A stretch of DNA of 6,020 nt, taken from positions 1 to 6,020 of the forward strand of contig CACXDQ010000200.1 of NCBI GenBank assembly GCA_902766475.1, given 5' to 3'. Within the stretch, counting starts at the first letter, position 1. Each line of letters opens with the position of its first letter. Below are positions 1 to 6,020 of this stretch, in pieces. The translations under genes were made by a program, and so were the position numbers. Source of the DNA: an uncultured Eubacteriales bacterium (GTDB lineage Bacteria > Bacillota > Clostridia > Christensenellales > Borkfalkiaceae). The notes under the pieces are model-generated. The model saw only the letters and a program-made list of their open reading frames with translations. It was not told the DNA's origin and ran no database searches.

Positions 1-1744
1 AGCGATATCCGAGATAAACGGTTTCCGTATATTCTTCGGTAACAATTTCATATTCTTTGTTTACGCCCAAAACTTCGGAAATAAGCACATCGTTATTGAG
101 TAAGTCGTCTGTATCGATATCGAAACCTACAATATCTGCGGTTGCGGCAAGCTTGGGAGCGACGTCACCGAGGGTAGCAACATCGACAAGCTCAACGTCG
201 GAAACGACGACGGCGTTGCCCCTTATGCTGCTTTCAATATCGCTCATAGGCATATCGCCGGACTTGATAGAAACAAACGTGAGTACGCTGAAAGCTACGC
301 TTGCGCCTTTTAATTTGACGTCGAGCTTAGCGCCCAACTTGGATACGGTTATATTCGAAAGCATATCAAATATAAGATCCGCATTTATCATTCCGCCTTG
401 GGGAAGGAGAGCCTGCACGACTTCGCAAACGGTCATATTCTTTATATTTGCGAAAATTTCCTTTAATTTCTCGCCGTATGCGGCAAGCGTTTCGGTAAGA
501 TTTGCGGGAATTAATGAATTTTCGGGCTCTGCGGGTTGTTCTTCGCCGACCTCGTTTTCACCGTTTTCACCTTCGCCGACAGAGTCGTCCTCGATAACGA
601 CTACGGCCTCCTCACCGTCGGCGTCCTTCATTTCCGTCATCTTCTCTTTTACATACTCTAAAAGCTGACCGATAAGCCCCTTGTAGCCGTCTTTTAAGAA
701 TTGATCGTACTGAGTTCTTCCGACAACGCCGGCTTTCGCAAGATATTTCGCCAGGTTCTCGAAGGGGTAAGCCTCTTCCAAAGCGGCGTAAATAGCGTCA
801 ACGCTCTCAAAGCCGAGCGCATTTACGACTTCTTGTAAAAGTGCGTTATAGTCGATTTCGACGACCTCTTCGCCCTCTTCTCCGCTCTCTTTGACAAGCA
901 AATCCAAAACTTCGCTCGCCTTGCCGCCGGTAAGGCTGTCGAGCCATTCTACGGCGTTGAGATCGCCCGCAGCGCCGAAAGCTCTCAAAGCCGTTTCGAC
1001 GGGCTGTTTTACGTCGAGCGTTGCGGAGAGAAGATAACTTCCGTCCTTAGTTTCGTTGAATGCGTACATTTCGGGCATATCGTATTCGACGCCCGTCATT
1101 TTGTCGGCGAAAAGCTGTCTGAATATCTCTATCGCCGAGAGGTCGAGATCGCCGCCGTAAACGGGGACAAGCCCGAAGTCATGATACTCTCCGTCGTAGC
1201 CGACGGAGTCCTGACTATATACTTTTTCGCCGTCGTAAACGTAATAATTTCCGACGTAAGCGACGTCGCCACGGACGTAAAGTTCCGTGCCGTGTTCCTG
1301 ACCTCCGGGCACAGCGATAACGTCGTCGGTTTCCTCGTCATAGACGTAATCTGTCTCGTATTCGACCTTTTTAATATCGAAATTCGCCTCGCCGTTCTCG
1401 TCGAAACAGCCCTTTGCGGTGTAAACCGTTTTGCTCATTTCCTCGCCGTTAGACTTATTGGTCTTTGTAACGGTGAAATCAACGGCTTTTCCGCTGTTTT
1501 TAGCGTTTTCGACAAATTCTTCGACGACCTGGGCGACAGTCTTGTCGGAGAGGTTCGTAACGTCGAACGTAACGCCGGGGATCATTCCGTTGGGGGTAAC
1601 CCTCGTATCGACGGGCTCGTTTACACTGTCGCCCGTATCGGTGCTATCTTCGACGCTCGTCTCGCCGCCGCCGCAAGCTACAAGCCCTGCGGTGAGCGCC
1701 GCCGACATTGCGACGGACAACATTCCTATCAAAAATTTCTTCAT
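1..1744 (-). CDS. Predicted lipoprotein B, C-terminus beyond the left edge; diverged tandem paralogue of the upstream lipoprotein
   Basis: An open frame starts at the ATG at 1744 and runs without a stop to base 1, giving 581 residues of a longer protein. The N-terminus is a lipoprotein signal peptide: K2-K3, a hydrophobic stretch from about 4 to 20, and lipobox L21-V22-A23-C24 followed by glycines. The mature protein should therefore be lipid-anchored outside the membrane. Residues 25-50 are an acidic, Ser/Thr-rich linker. The rest mixes apparent beta-strand segments (for example TELYVRGDVAYVGNYY near 153-168) and helices (near 300-340, with the motif ALEEAYPF). A second very acidic Gly/Glu/Asn-rich stretch lies at about 373-409. 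Several blocks match the preceding lipoprotein in the same order, but this protein continues at least 50 residues past the point where its paralogue ends. AGGAG sits 6 bases before the ATG, which lies 16 bases after the upstream stop, so the two are probably one operon. I recognise no named family and no catalytic motif, so function is unknown. Confidence 0.85.
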   Translation of the reverse strand, partial: MKKFLIGMLSVAMSAALTAGLVACGGGETSVEDSTDTGDSVNEPVDTRVTPNGMIPGVTFDVTNLSDKTVAQVVEEFVENAKNSGKAVDFTVTKTNKSNGEEMSKTVYTAKGCFDENGEANFDIKKVEYETDYVYDEETDDVIAVPGGQEHGTELYVRGDVAYVGNYYVYDGEKVYSQDSVGYDGEYHDFGLVPVYGGDLDLSAIEIFRQLFADKMTGVEYDMPEMYAFNETKDGSYLLSATLDVKQPVETALRAFGAAGDLNAVEWLDSLTGGKASEVLDLLVKESGEEGEEVVEIDYNALLQEVVNALGFESVDAIYAALEEAYPFENLAKYLAKAGVVGRTQYDQFLKDGYKGLIGQLLEYVKEKMTEMKDADGEEAVVVIEDDSVGEGENGENEVGEEQPAEPENSLIPANLTETLAAYGEKLKEIFANIKNMTVCEVVQALLPQGGMINADLIFDMLSNITVSKLGAKLDVKLKGASVAFSVLTFVSIKSGDMPMSDIESSIRGNAVVVSDVELVDVATLGDVAPKLAATADIVGFDIDTDDLLNNDVLISEVLGVNKEYEIVTEEYTETVYLGYR

Positions 1745-1750
1745 TTTTAT

Positions 1751-1755
1751 CTCCT
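1751..1755 (-). promoter_or_regulatory. Ribosome binding site for lipoprotein B
   Basis: The minus strand reads AGGAG, then six bases, then ATG. The whole site fits in the 16-base gap after the stop codon of the upstream lipoprotein, leaving no room for a separate promoter in that gap. It fixes the start at 1744 and supports co-transcription of the two genes. Confidence 0.8.
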
Positions 1756-1760
1756 ATATA

Positions 1761-3311
1761 TTATTCGGCAACGGAAAGTTTTGTAACGTCGGTAAGTTCC
1801 ACTTCGTTTACTACGCCGAACGATGCGTTTGCGTTCACTTTAACGCCCAATGCGACCATATCCTCCTCGCCCTCTTCCTTTGCTTCCTGAATAAATTCAA
1901 GCGAAGCGTTAGCGGCTGCGGTGAGCGTCGCATCGTTGAGTTCGACCTTGACGTCAGCCTTCAATTCGGGGCGGTTGGGAAGAACGAACGTATCGAGTAT
2001 TAAGCTCAACTTCAAGCCGTACTGATCGAGCATCGACTGCTCCGTTCCCAAAACGTCGGTAGCGAGCTTGGGAAGAGCGTCCAACAACATATATACGGCG
2101 TCTTTCACGGTAGCGGTTTCGGCGGAGAGCGTCTCGTAATAATCTTCGGGGAAATAGCTCTTTACCGCAATGGGCTGATATTTACCTTCGACTTCTACGG
2201 ATAAAAGTCTGACAACTACGTCGTTCCAGCTCTCGCAATCTTCAAACGACTTAGTGCTTTCGGCTTTTGCAAATTCGAGAAGTTTTTGGGAATATTGCGC
2301 AAAGGGATAGCGGGTTTCAAGTTCCGTACATAAAGCTGCGATACCGCCGCCTACGGCGCTTGACGTTGCGTCCTTCGGTGCGCCGAGCTGATCGATAAGG
2401 TCGATAAACGTAGCGTTGTCGACTACGGCTTTGATCTGCGGCAACAAATCTGCAAGTTCGTAATTCATCATATTCTTTACGGTGTCAGCCAAAGGCATAG
2501 CGAGTATCTGATTTACGGAATTGAGCAAAGTTTGTGCCTGCAGACTGAGATCGACGGAAACGGCGATATAGTTGCCGCCGTCCTCGGCGTCGTTCAAAGC
2601 GTCGTCAAACAAAACTTCTGCGCCGCCTAAGTCTATCGTTCTGAATACGGAATCTACGAGGTCGGCTACTTCCGACTGCTCGAATATCATCGAGATCATT
2701 TCGGGAACGGGCTCTACGGTATAATCGTAAACGCTGCCCTCAACTCTGTCATAGGTCTTTTCGCCCTCTTCGTCGACGGAATAAGATCCCTTGTAAACTT
2801 TGTTACCTCTGACGAAAAATTCCGCCGTAAGGTCTTTTTCGACTTTATTCATAGCGACGTCCTTATAATTTAAAACGACGTCGACCATAAGCCCGGTTTC
2901 GTCGTCGATATAACCTTTGAGGTCAACCGCAACGTTTTTATCGAAAGAAATACTATATCCGCCTATACCGTAAGTAAGCGAAGCGTCGACGTGAGCGGCA
3001 TATTTTACGCCTTTGACGGAAATTTCGTCGAGAAATTCGTTAGCTATCTGCTTTACGGTCTTTTTCGACGGAGTAGTTCTCTCCACTTCCGCACCGGGAA
3101 CGACGTCCTCGATAGTCATACCCTCGTAGGGGTTTACTTCGGACTCTTCAACGGAATCGTCCGCACTGTCCTCGGGAGCGGTGTCGCCCGAATTATCCGT
3201 TATCTTCTGCGTATCCGTTTCTGCGGTATTATCGCTGCCGCATGAAACGGCGGTAAATACGAGGGCGACGGACATAGCAAGCGCCAACAAAACAACCAAA
3301 AGTTTTTTCAT
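1761..3311 (-). CDS. Predicted lipoprotein A of unknown function (516 residues)
   Basis: The protein begins with a lipoprotein signal peptide: K2-K3, a long hydrophobic core (4-20), and cleavage region A21-V22-S23 before C24, an acceptable though not ideal lipobox because alanine replaces leucine at -3. Residues 25-60 are a low-complexity acidic Asp/Glu/Ser/Thr linker that would hold the globular part away from the membrane. The body (about 65-516) has alternating beta-like segments (119-190, including AEFFVRGNKVYKG at 163-175) and helical regions (205-350), with the motif TELETRYPF at 329-337. The C-terminal portion is rich in alternating hydrophobic strands (450-512). GAGGTG stands 4 bases before the ATG, and a consensus promoter lies just upstream, so this is probably the first gene of its own transcript, with lipoprotein B second. 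The strand-rich layout loosely recalls LolA/LppX-type lipid-binding lipoproteins, but that is speculation. I recognise no specific family. Confidence 0.88.
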   Translation of the reverse strand: MKKLLVVLLALAMSVALVFTAVSCGSDNTAETDTQKITDNSGDTAPEDSADDSVEESEVNPYEGMTIEDVVPGAEVERTTPSKKTVKQIANEFLDEISVKGVKYAAHVDASLTYGIGGYSISFDKNVAVDLKGYIDDETGLMVDVVLNYKDVAMNKVEKDLTAEFFVRGNKVYKGSYSVDEEGEKTYDRVEGSVYDYTVEPVPEMISMIFEQSEVADLVDSVFRTIDLGGAEVLFDDALNDAEDGGNYIAVSVDLSLQAQTLLNSVNQILAMPLADTVKNMMNYELADLLPQIKAVVDNATFIDLIDQLGAPKDATSSAVGGGIAALCTELETRYPFAQYSQKLLEFAKAESTKSFEDCESWNDVVVRLLSVEVEGKYQPIAVKSYFPEDYYETLSAETATVKDAVYMLLDALPKLATDVLGTEQSMLDQYGLKLSLILDTFVLPNRPELKADVKVELNDATLTAAANASLEFIQEAKEEGEEDMVALGVKVNANASFGVVNEVELTDVTKLSVAE

Positions 3312-3315
3312 TTTT

Positions 3316-3321
3316 CACCTC
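3316..3321 (-). promoter_or_regulatory. Ribosome binding site for lipoprotein A
   Basis: The minus strand reads GAGGTG, then AAAA, then ATG, a strong match to the anti-Shine-Dalgarno sequence. It begins three bases after the leader hairpin stem, so the hairpin could affect its access. Confidence 0.8.
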
Positions 3322-3324
3322 TTT

Positions 3325-3343
3325 ATGCGGAGCAAAGCCGCAT
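3325..3343 (-). other. Short hairpin in the lipoprotein-operon leader
   Basis: Arms ATGCGG and CCGCAT form a perfect 6-bp stem with a 7-base loop. On the minus-strand transcript the stem is followed by AAAGAGGTG, so it is not an intrinsic terminator in the direction of the genes; its place next to the Shine-Dalgarno sequence suggests a role in mRNA stability or translation. Read on the plus strand, the same stem is followed by a T-rich run (TTTATTTTTT) and would look like a weak terminator, but no plus-strand gene ends here. Confidence 0.5.
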
Positions 3344-3354
3344 TTATTTTTTAT

Positions 3355-3378
3355 TAATATTGTTATATACCAATATTA
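3355..3378. repeat. Inverted repeat over the -10 box and predicted start site (candidate operator)
   Basis: TAATATTG (3355-3362) and CAATATTA (3371-3378) are perfect 8-base inverted arms separated by 8 bases. The right arm overlaps the -10 hexamer at 3375-3380, and the predicted transcription start falls within the spacer. That geometry fits a site for a dimeric repressor blocking the promoter. The region is very AT-rich, so chance symmetry is possible, and no regulator is encoded in the window to pair with it. Confidence 0.4.
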
Positions 3379-3403
3379 TACACCAATAAAAAGTTTTCGT
3401 CAA
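3375..3403 (-). promoter_or_regulatory. Sigma-A type promoter for the lipoprotein pair
   Basis: On the minus strand the -35 box TTGACG (3403-3398) is separated by exactly 17 bases from a perfect -10 box TATAAT (3380-3375). The predicted start is near 3368, giving a leader of about 57 bases before the lipoprotein A ATG. It lies in the only sizeable intergenic gap of the window, pointing toward the lipoprotein genes. It is the clearest promoter I can find here and suggests strong expression unless repressed. Confidence 0.8.
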
Positions 3404-3420
3404 TACTTTACTCGTGAAAA

Positions 3421-3963
3421 TTAAAGACCGAATGTGAAAGAATCGGTAAATTTTATCCCTCTTTTCGACACTCTTTCAAAAAGCTTTTGCGCCGTTACGA
3501 ACGCATGCGCCGACAAACACATCGCCTTTTCTCCGAGTTTTTCGTCGTCCGACGATACGAGCGCCGAAGCTCCGCCTATAAGCCCTTCGCCGTAAGGCGA
3601 ACAGATATCGTCCGAAAATGCGAGATAGGCGTTTAATATGTCCCTTTCTTCCTCTGTCATGTCAAAGCTGTCGGAAAACGCCTTCAACGAAAACGCCGCT
3701 TGAAGCGCCCTCTCTTTCGCCCTTTTAAGCTCTTTATTTCCAAGCGGCGAAAAAGCCGCCGCCGAAAATGCCTCCGACCTCTTTACGACTTTAACGCCGA
3801 GGTCTTTCGGGAGGGGGCAGCCCAGCCAGTTACAGTAGATATACACGTTTTCTTCGAGAGCCGAAAGCGCTTCTCTCTCGTTTTCGCCGTATGCGGCGAG
3901 GGCGGCGCAATCGGTTGCGCAAGCCCACGTTTCGCCGTCCTTTTTAAAGGTAATAACGTTCAT
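3421..3963 (-). CDS. Hypothetical protein with a HicB-like N-terminal region (180 residues)
   Basis: I do not recognise the full protein. Residues 1-50 have the look of the HicB-like antitoxin/UPF0150 fold: a short strand (VITFKKDGETWACA), then a loop with AAYGENEREALSALEENV leading into a helix, as in the usual pattern of Gly-(Asp/Glu)-x-x-x-Glu-Ala-Leu. From about 77 to 170 it is mostly helical with no motif I can name. There is no signal peptide or membrane segment, so it is probably cytoplasmic. It has six cysteines, including C15-x3-C19 and C44-x4-C49, and a single histidine at 153. Its ATG overlaps the TGA of the HAD gene (ATGA), and no good Shine-Dalgarno sequence precedes it, so translation is probably coupled. 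No HicA-like toxin gene is adjacent, so an antitoxin role is not supported; the N-terminal domain may be a reused fold. Confidence 0.8.
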   Translation of the reverse strand: MNVITFKKDGETWACATDCAALAAYGENEREALSALEENVYIYCNWLGCPLPKDLGVKVVKRSEAFSAAAFSPLGNKELKRAKERALQAAFSLKAFSDSFDMTEEERDILNAYLAFSDDICSPYGEGLIGGASALVSSDDEKLGEKAMCLSAHAFVTAQKLFERVSKRGIKFTDSFTFGL

Positions 3964-4610
3964 AAACTCAATATTTTTTCGTACAGCTCTTCGGGGGTGG
4001 AAACGAACGTCTTTGCCCCGACCTGTTCGAGTATCTCCTTAGGTCTGTATCCCCAAAGCACGCACACGCCGTCTATCCCGGCGTTTATCGCCGTCATTGC
4101 GTCGACGTCGCTGTCGCCGACGAAAACGGCGTCTTTTGCGCTTATTTTAAGCTCTTTAAGGACAAAATCGACGCACGCTCTGTCGGGCTTGGTCTTAATG
4201 CCTTCCCTCTGTCCGAAAACGTAAGATAGCGGAATATCCGAAAAGAAAGTTTTCACTACCTCGTCCGTTCCCGCCTGCGGCTTGTTGGATATTATCGCAA
4301 GCATAAACCCCGCGTCGACGAGCCTTTTCATCACGTCTTTCATTCCGTCGTAAACGTAGGTCTTGGGGCTTCCGCAATAATTGTATATTTCGTTATATCT
4401 GTCCAAAACTTCGTCGAAATTGTCGCAAGGAGCGCCTTTCAGCGACCGTTCTATGAGCTTTCTCGCCCCGTTTCCGACGAATTTTATCGCCTCTTCGAGC
4501 GTTATTTCGGGATAGCCGAATCGCCTCAGCGTCTTGTTTACGCTGTCTGCGATATCGTAAGAAGTGTTGGTAAGCGTTCCGTCGAGGTCGAACAAGACGA
4601 GTTTTTTCAT
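3960..4610 (-). CDS. HAD-superfamily phosphatase, phosphoglycolate-phosphatase-like
   Basis: This is a complete 216-residue HAD subfamily IA hydrolase. All four motifs are present: D8-L-D10-G-T-L with the nucleophile and acid/base aspartates, S108-N-K in motif II, K141 in K-T-K-P-D as motif III, and G165-D166-S-D-V-D170 for magnesium binding. A helical cap lies at about 15-85 and carries VGNGARKLIERSL, typical of phosphoglycolate phosphatases (Gph). The likely reaction is removal of phosphate from a small phosphorylated metabolite such as 2-phosphoglycolate in the cytoplasm, but substrate assignment within this family is unreliable. I chose the ATG at 4610, which shares one base with the argS stop (TGATG) and has GGAG 8 bases upstream. 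A GTG at 4613 is in frame, gives one extra residue and overlaps by GTGA with 5-base spacing, so it is the alternative. The gene sits between argS and the hypothetical gene in one coupled unit. Confidence 0.9.
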   Translation of the reverse strand: MKKLVLFDLDGTLTNTSYDIADSVNKTLRRFGYPEITLEEAIKFVGNGARKLIERSLKGAPCDNFDEVLDRYNEIYNYCGSPKTYVYDGMKDVMKRLVDAGFMLAIISNKPQAGTDEVVKTFFSDIPLSYVFGQREGIKTKPDRACVDFVLKELKISAKDAVFVGDSDVDAMTAINAGIDGVCVLWGYRPKEILEQVGAKTFVSTPEELYEKILSL

Positions 4611-6020
4611 CACATTCTCTCCGGAACTTTAATGCCGAGCAATGCAAGGCAATTTTCGATTACGGTGAGCGCCGCCCTCGTTATTGTGAGGCGGAAATTT
4701 CTGACGTTCTCGTCCTCGCCTATTATCTTATGCTCGAAGTAGAATTTGTTGTACAAGGACGCAACCTCTATCGCATATCTCGTTATATAGAACGGCTCCA
4801 ACTTCTCGGCGGCGCTTTTAACGACGTCGGGGAAGGTAGAAAGCGCCGAGACGAGCTGATATTCGTCCTCGTTTTCCTCCACGCCCGCAAAGCTTCCTAT
4901 CTCTCCGCCCTTGCGAAGCACGCTCTTCATCCTTGCGGCGGTGTACTGGACGTAAGGTCCCGTTTCTCCGTCGAAATTAAGTATCTTATCGTAGCTGAAC
5001 GCAATGTCCTTTATCTTGCTGTTTGAAAGCGCCGCAAACACGACCGCACCCGTACCCACTTGACGGGCTATAAGCTCTTTATCGGGCAATTCGGGGTTTT
5101 TCTGCTCTATCACTTCGAGGCACTTTTCATGGCATTTTTTAAGCACGTCCTCTAAAAGGACGACAGTGCCGTTTCTCGTACTCATGGCGACCTGATTTCC
5201 GTTCTCGTCTAAGAGAGAAACCATTCCGTAAGCGACGTGAACGAGGTCTTTCGCCCATTCTTTACCCATGAGTTCAAGCACCTTGAATATCTGTTTGAAG
5301 TGAAGATTTTGCTGATATGCGACGACGTATAAACACTTGTCGAAATCGTAAGTCGCCTTTCTGTAACAGGCGGCGGCGAGATCTCTCGTAGCGTACAGTG
5401 AAGCCCCGTCCGACCTTAAAATAAGGCACGGCGGCATATCGTATTTTTCGAGGTCGACTATCATTGCGCCCTCGCTCTCTTTCAAAAGCCCCTTTTCTTT
5501 GAGTTCGTCGATAACGGGCTGCATCTTGTCGTTGTAAAAACTCTCTCCGGCGTAAGAATCGAATTTTATGTCGAGTTCTTCGTATATCTTCTCGACTTCT
5601 TTGAGGGTAAGCTCCTTGAATTTGTTGAAGAGTGCGTTACATTCCTCGTCGCCCTCTTCTATGAGCTTGAAATAGTGCCTTGCCTCGTCGTCCATGGCGG
5701 GGTTTTGTTCGCTCTCCTTATGGTAGCGGACGTAAAGCCTCGTAAGCTCCTTAACGCCGCCCTCTTCGACGGCTTTTTCGCCGCCCCAATGTTTGTATGC
5801 GTAGATGAGCTTGCCGAACTGAGTTCCGTAATCTCCGAGGTGATTTATACCGACGGCGTTATAGCCCAAAAACTTGAAAATGCGGTATAAAGCGCCGCCT
5901 ATGACGGTGGTCGAGAGGTGTCCTATATGGAATGGTTTGGCGATGTTTATCGAAGAATAGTCGATACAGATCGTCTTTCCCTCGCCTATATCGGCAGAGC
6001 CGTAAGCCCCGCCCTCTCTC
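4610..6020 (-). CDS. argS: Arginyl-tRNA synthetase, N-terminal part beyond the right edge
   Basis: The cytoplasmic enzyme joins arginine to tRNA-Arg using ATP. The visible 469 residues end at the TGA at 4610-4612; the frame is open to the window edge, so the start and probably about 100 residues of the N-terminal additional domain are missing. Numbering from the edge, IAKPFHIGHLS has the class I HIGH signature at 31-34 (bases 5918-5929), followed by NHLGDYGTQFGKL. SDGASLYATRDLAA near 203-216 is a typical ArgRS catalytic-domain motif. AMSTRNG near 278-284 (MSTR at bases 5174-5185) takes the place of KMSKS, a degeneracy known in ArgRS. GETGPYVQYTAARMKSVLRK opens the C-terminal DALR-type anticodon-binding domain (about 355-469), which ends with the short tail KVPERM. 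An internal TTG at 5869 is not the start because conserved catalytic sequence continues upstream. It is the first visible gene of the coupled unit; its promoter, and any T-box leader, would lie outside. Confidence 0.97.
   Translation of the reverse strand, partial: REGGAYGSADIGEGKTICIDYSSINIAKPFHIGHLSTTVIGGALYRIFKFLGYNAVGINHLGDYGTQFGKLIYAYKHWGGEKAVEEGGVKELTRLYVRYHKESEQNPAMDDEARHYFKLIEEGDEECNALFNKFKELTLKEVEKIYEELDIKFDSYAGESFYNDKMQPVIDELKEKGLLKESEGAMIVDLEKYDMPPCLILRSDGASLYATRDLAAACYRKATYDFDKCLYVVAYQQNLHFKQIFKVLELMGKEWAKDLVHVAYGMVSLLDENGNQVAMSTRNGTVVLLEDVLKKCHEKCLEVIEQKNPELPDKELIARQVGTGAVVFAALSNSKIKDIAFSYDKILNFDGETGPYVQYTAARMKSVLRKGGEIGSFAGVEENEDEYQLVSALSTFPDVVKSAAEKLEPFYITRYAIEVASLYNKFYFEHKIIGEDENVRNFRLTITRAALTVIENCLALLGIKVPERM
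4619..4622 (-). promoter_or_regulatory. Ribosome binding site for the HAD phosphatase
   Basis: GGAG lies inside the last codons of argS, 8 bases before the ATG at 4610 and 5 bases before the alternative GTG at 4613. The spacing favours the ATG slightly. Its position within argS is consistent with translational coupling. Confidence 0.55.

Noticed and set aside
57..668. Plus-strand open frame of 203 residues, very Ser/Thr-rich
   Set aside because: It is antisense to the acidic lipoprotein B frame; the Ser/Thr bias comes from reversed Glu/Asp codons. No Shine-Dalgarno sequence or recognisable domain.
1181..2003. Overlapping plus-strand frames (201 and 190 residues) spanning the junction of the two lipoproteins
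   Set aside because: They lie opposite two well-supported minus-strand genes with signal peptides and ribosome binding sites, and their composition is that of antisense shadows.
3325..3352. Plus-strand intrinsic terminator (GC stem followed by a T-rich run)
   Set aside because: No plus-strand gene exists in the window for it to terminate, and the T-rich run is part of the AT-rich leader. Listed only as a leader hairpin.
3586..3601. Perfect hairpin TTCGCC-GTAA-GGCGAA
   Set aside because: It is inside the hypothetical gene and encodes SPYGE; the codons TAC GGC GA with a preceding GCC/CCT are naturally near-palindromic. No U-run follows on the gene strand.
3884..3899. Hairpin TCGCCG-TATG-CGGCGA whose first 14 bases recur at 471-484
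   Set aside because: Both copies encode AAYGE in unrelated proteins using the same preferred codons, so the repeat is best explained by codon choice rather than a mobile or regulatory repeat.
3421..3963. Type II toxin-antitoxin (HicAB) module
   Set aside because: Only a HicB-like N-terminal resemblance is visible; no small HicA-like dsRNA-binding toxin is encoded on either side.
3700..4224. Plus-strand open frame of 174 residues
   Set aside because: Antisense to the HAD phosphatase and hypothetical gene; no family resemblance and no ribosome binding site seen.

Overview
The window looks like a chromosomal segment of a Bacillota (Clostridia-like) bacterium, probably an uncultured gut lineage. 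The reasons are two long lipoproteins with Gram-positive-style signal peptides, AGGAG/GAGGTG ribosome binding sites, a consensus sigma-A promoter, and an ArgRS and HAD phosphatase of the type common in Clostridia. The order and genus cannot be fixed from the sequence alone. Every supportable gene is on the minus strand, so the window reads from right (6020) to left (1).

Right half, 3421-6020: a tightly packed three-gene unit. It begins with argS (arginyl-tRNA synthetase, N-terminal part beyond the right edge), followed by a HAD-superfamily phosphatase of the phosphoglycolate-phosphatase type, then a 180-residue protein of unknown function whose N-terminal part resembles the HicB-like antitoxin fold. 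The stop and start codons overlap at both junctions, so the three are very likely co-transcribed and translationally coupled. No convincing intrinsic terminator follows the third gene.

Centre, 3312-3420: a compact regulatory region for the left-hand genes. It holds a near-perfect sigma-A promoter (TTGACG, 17-base spacer, TATAAT). An 8-bp-arm inverted repeat lies over the -10 box and predicted start site, and a TATTGGT-like motif occurs three times in about 31 bases. A small hairpin in the leader ends just before a good Shine-Dalgarno sequence.

Left half, 1-3311: two consecutive large lipoproteins separated by 16 bases, the second running off the left edge. Both have the lipidated cysteine at residue 24, an acidic low-complexity linker, and several collinear blocks of similarity. 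They look like diverged tandem paralogues of one extracytoplasmic family that I cannot name. This lipoprotein pair and its promoter region are the least explained part of the window; the argS unit is ordinary apart from its third gene. I see no RNA genes, CRISPR arrays, insertion sequences or attachment sites.
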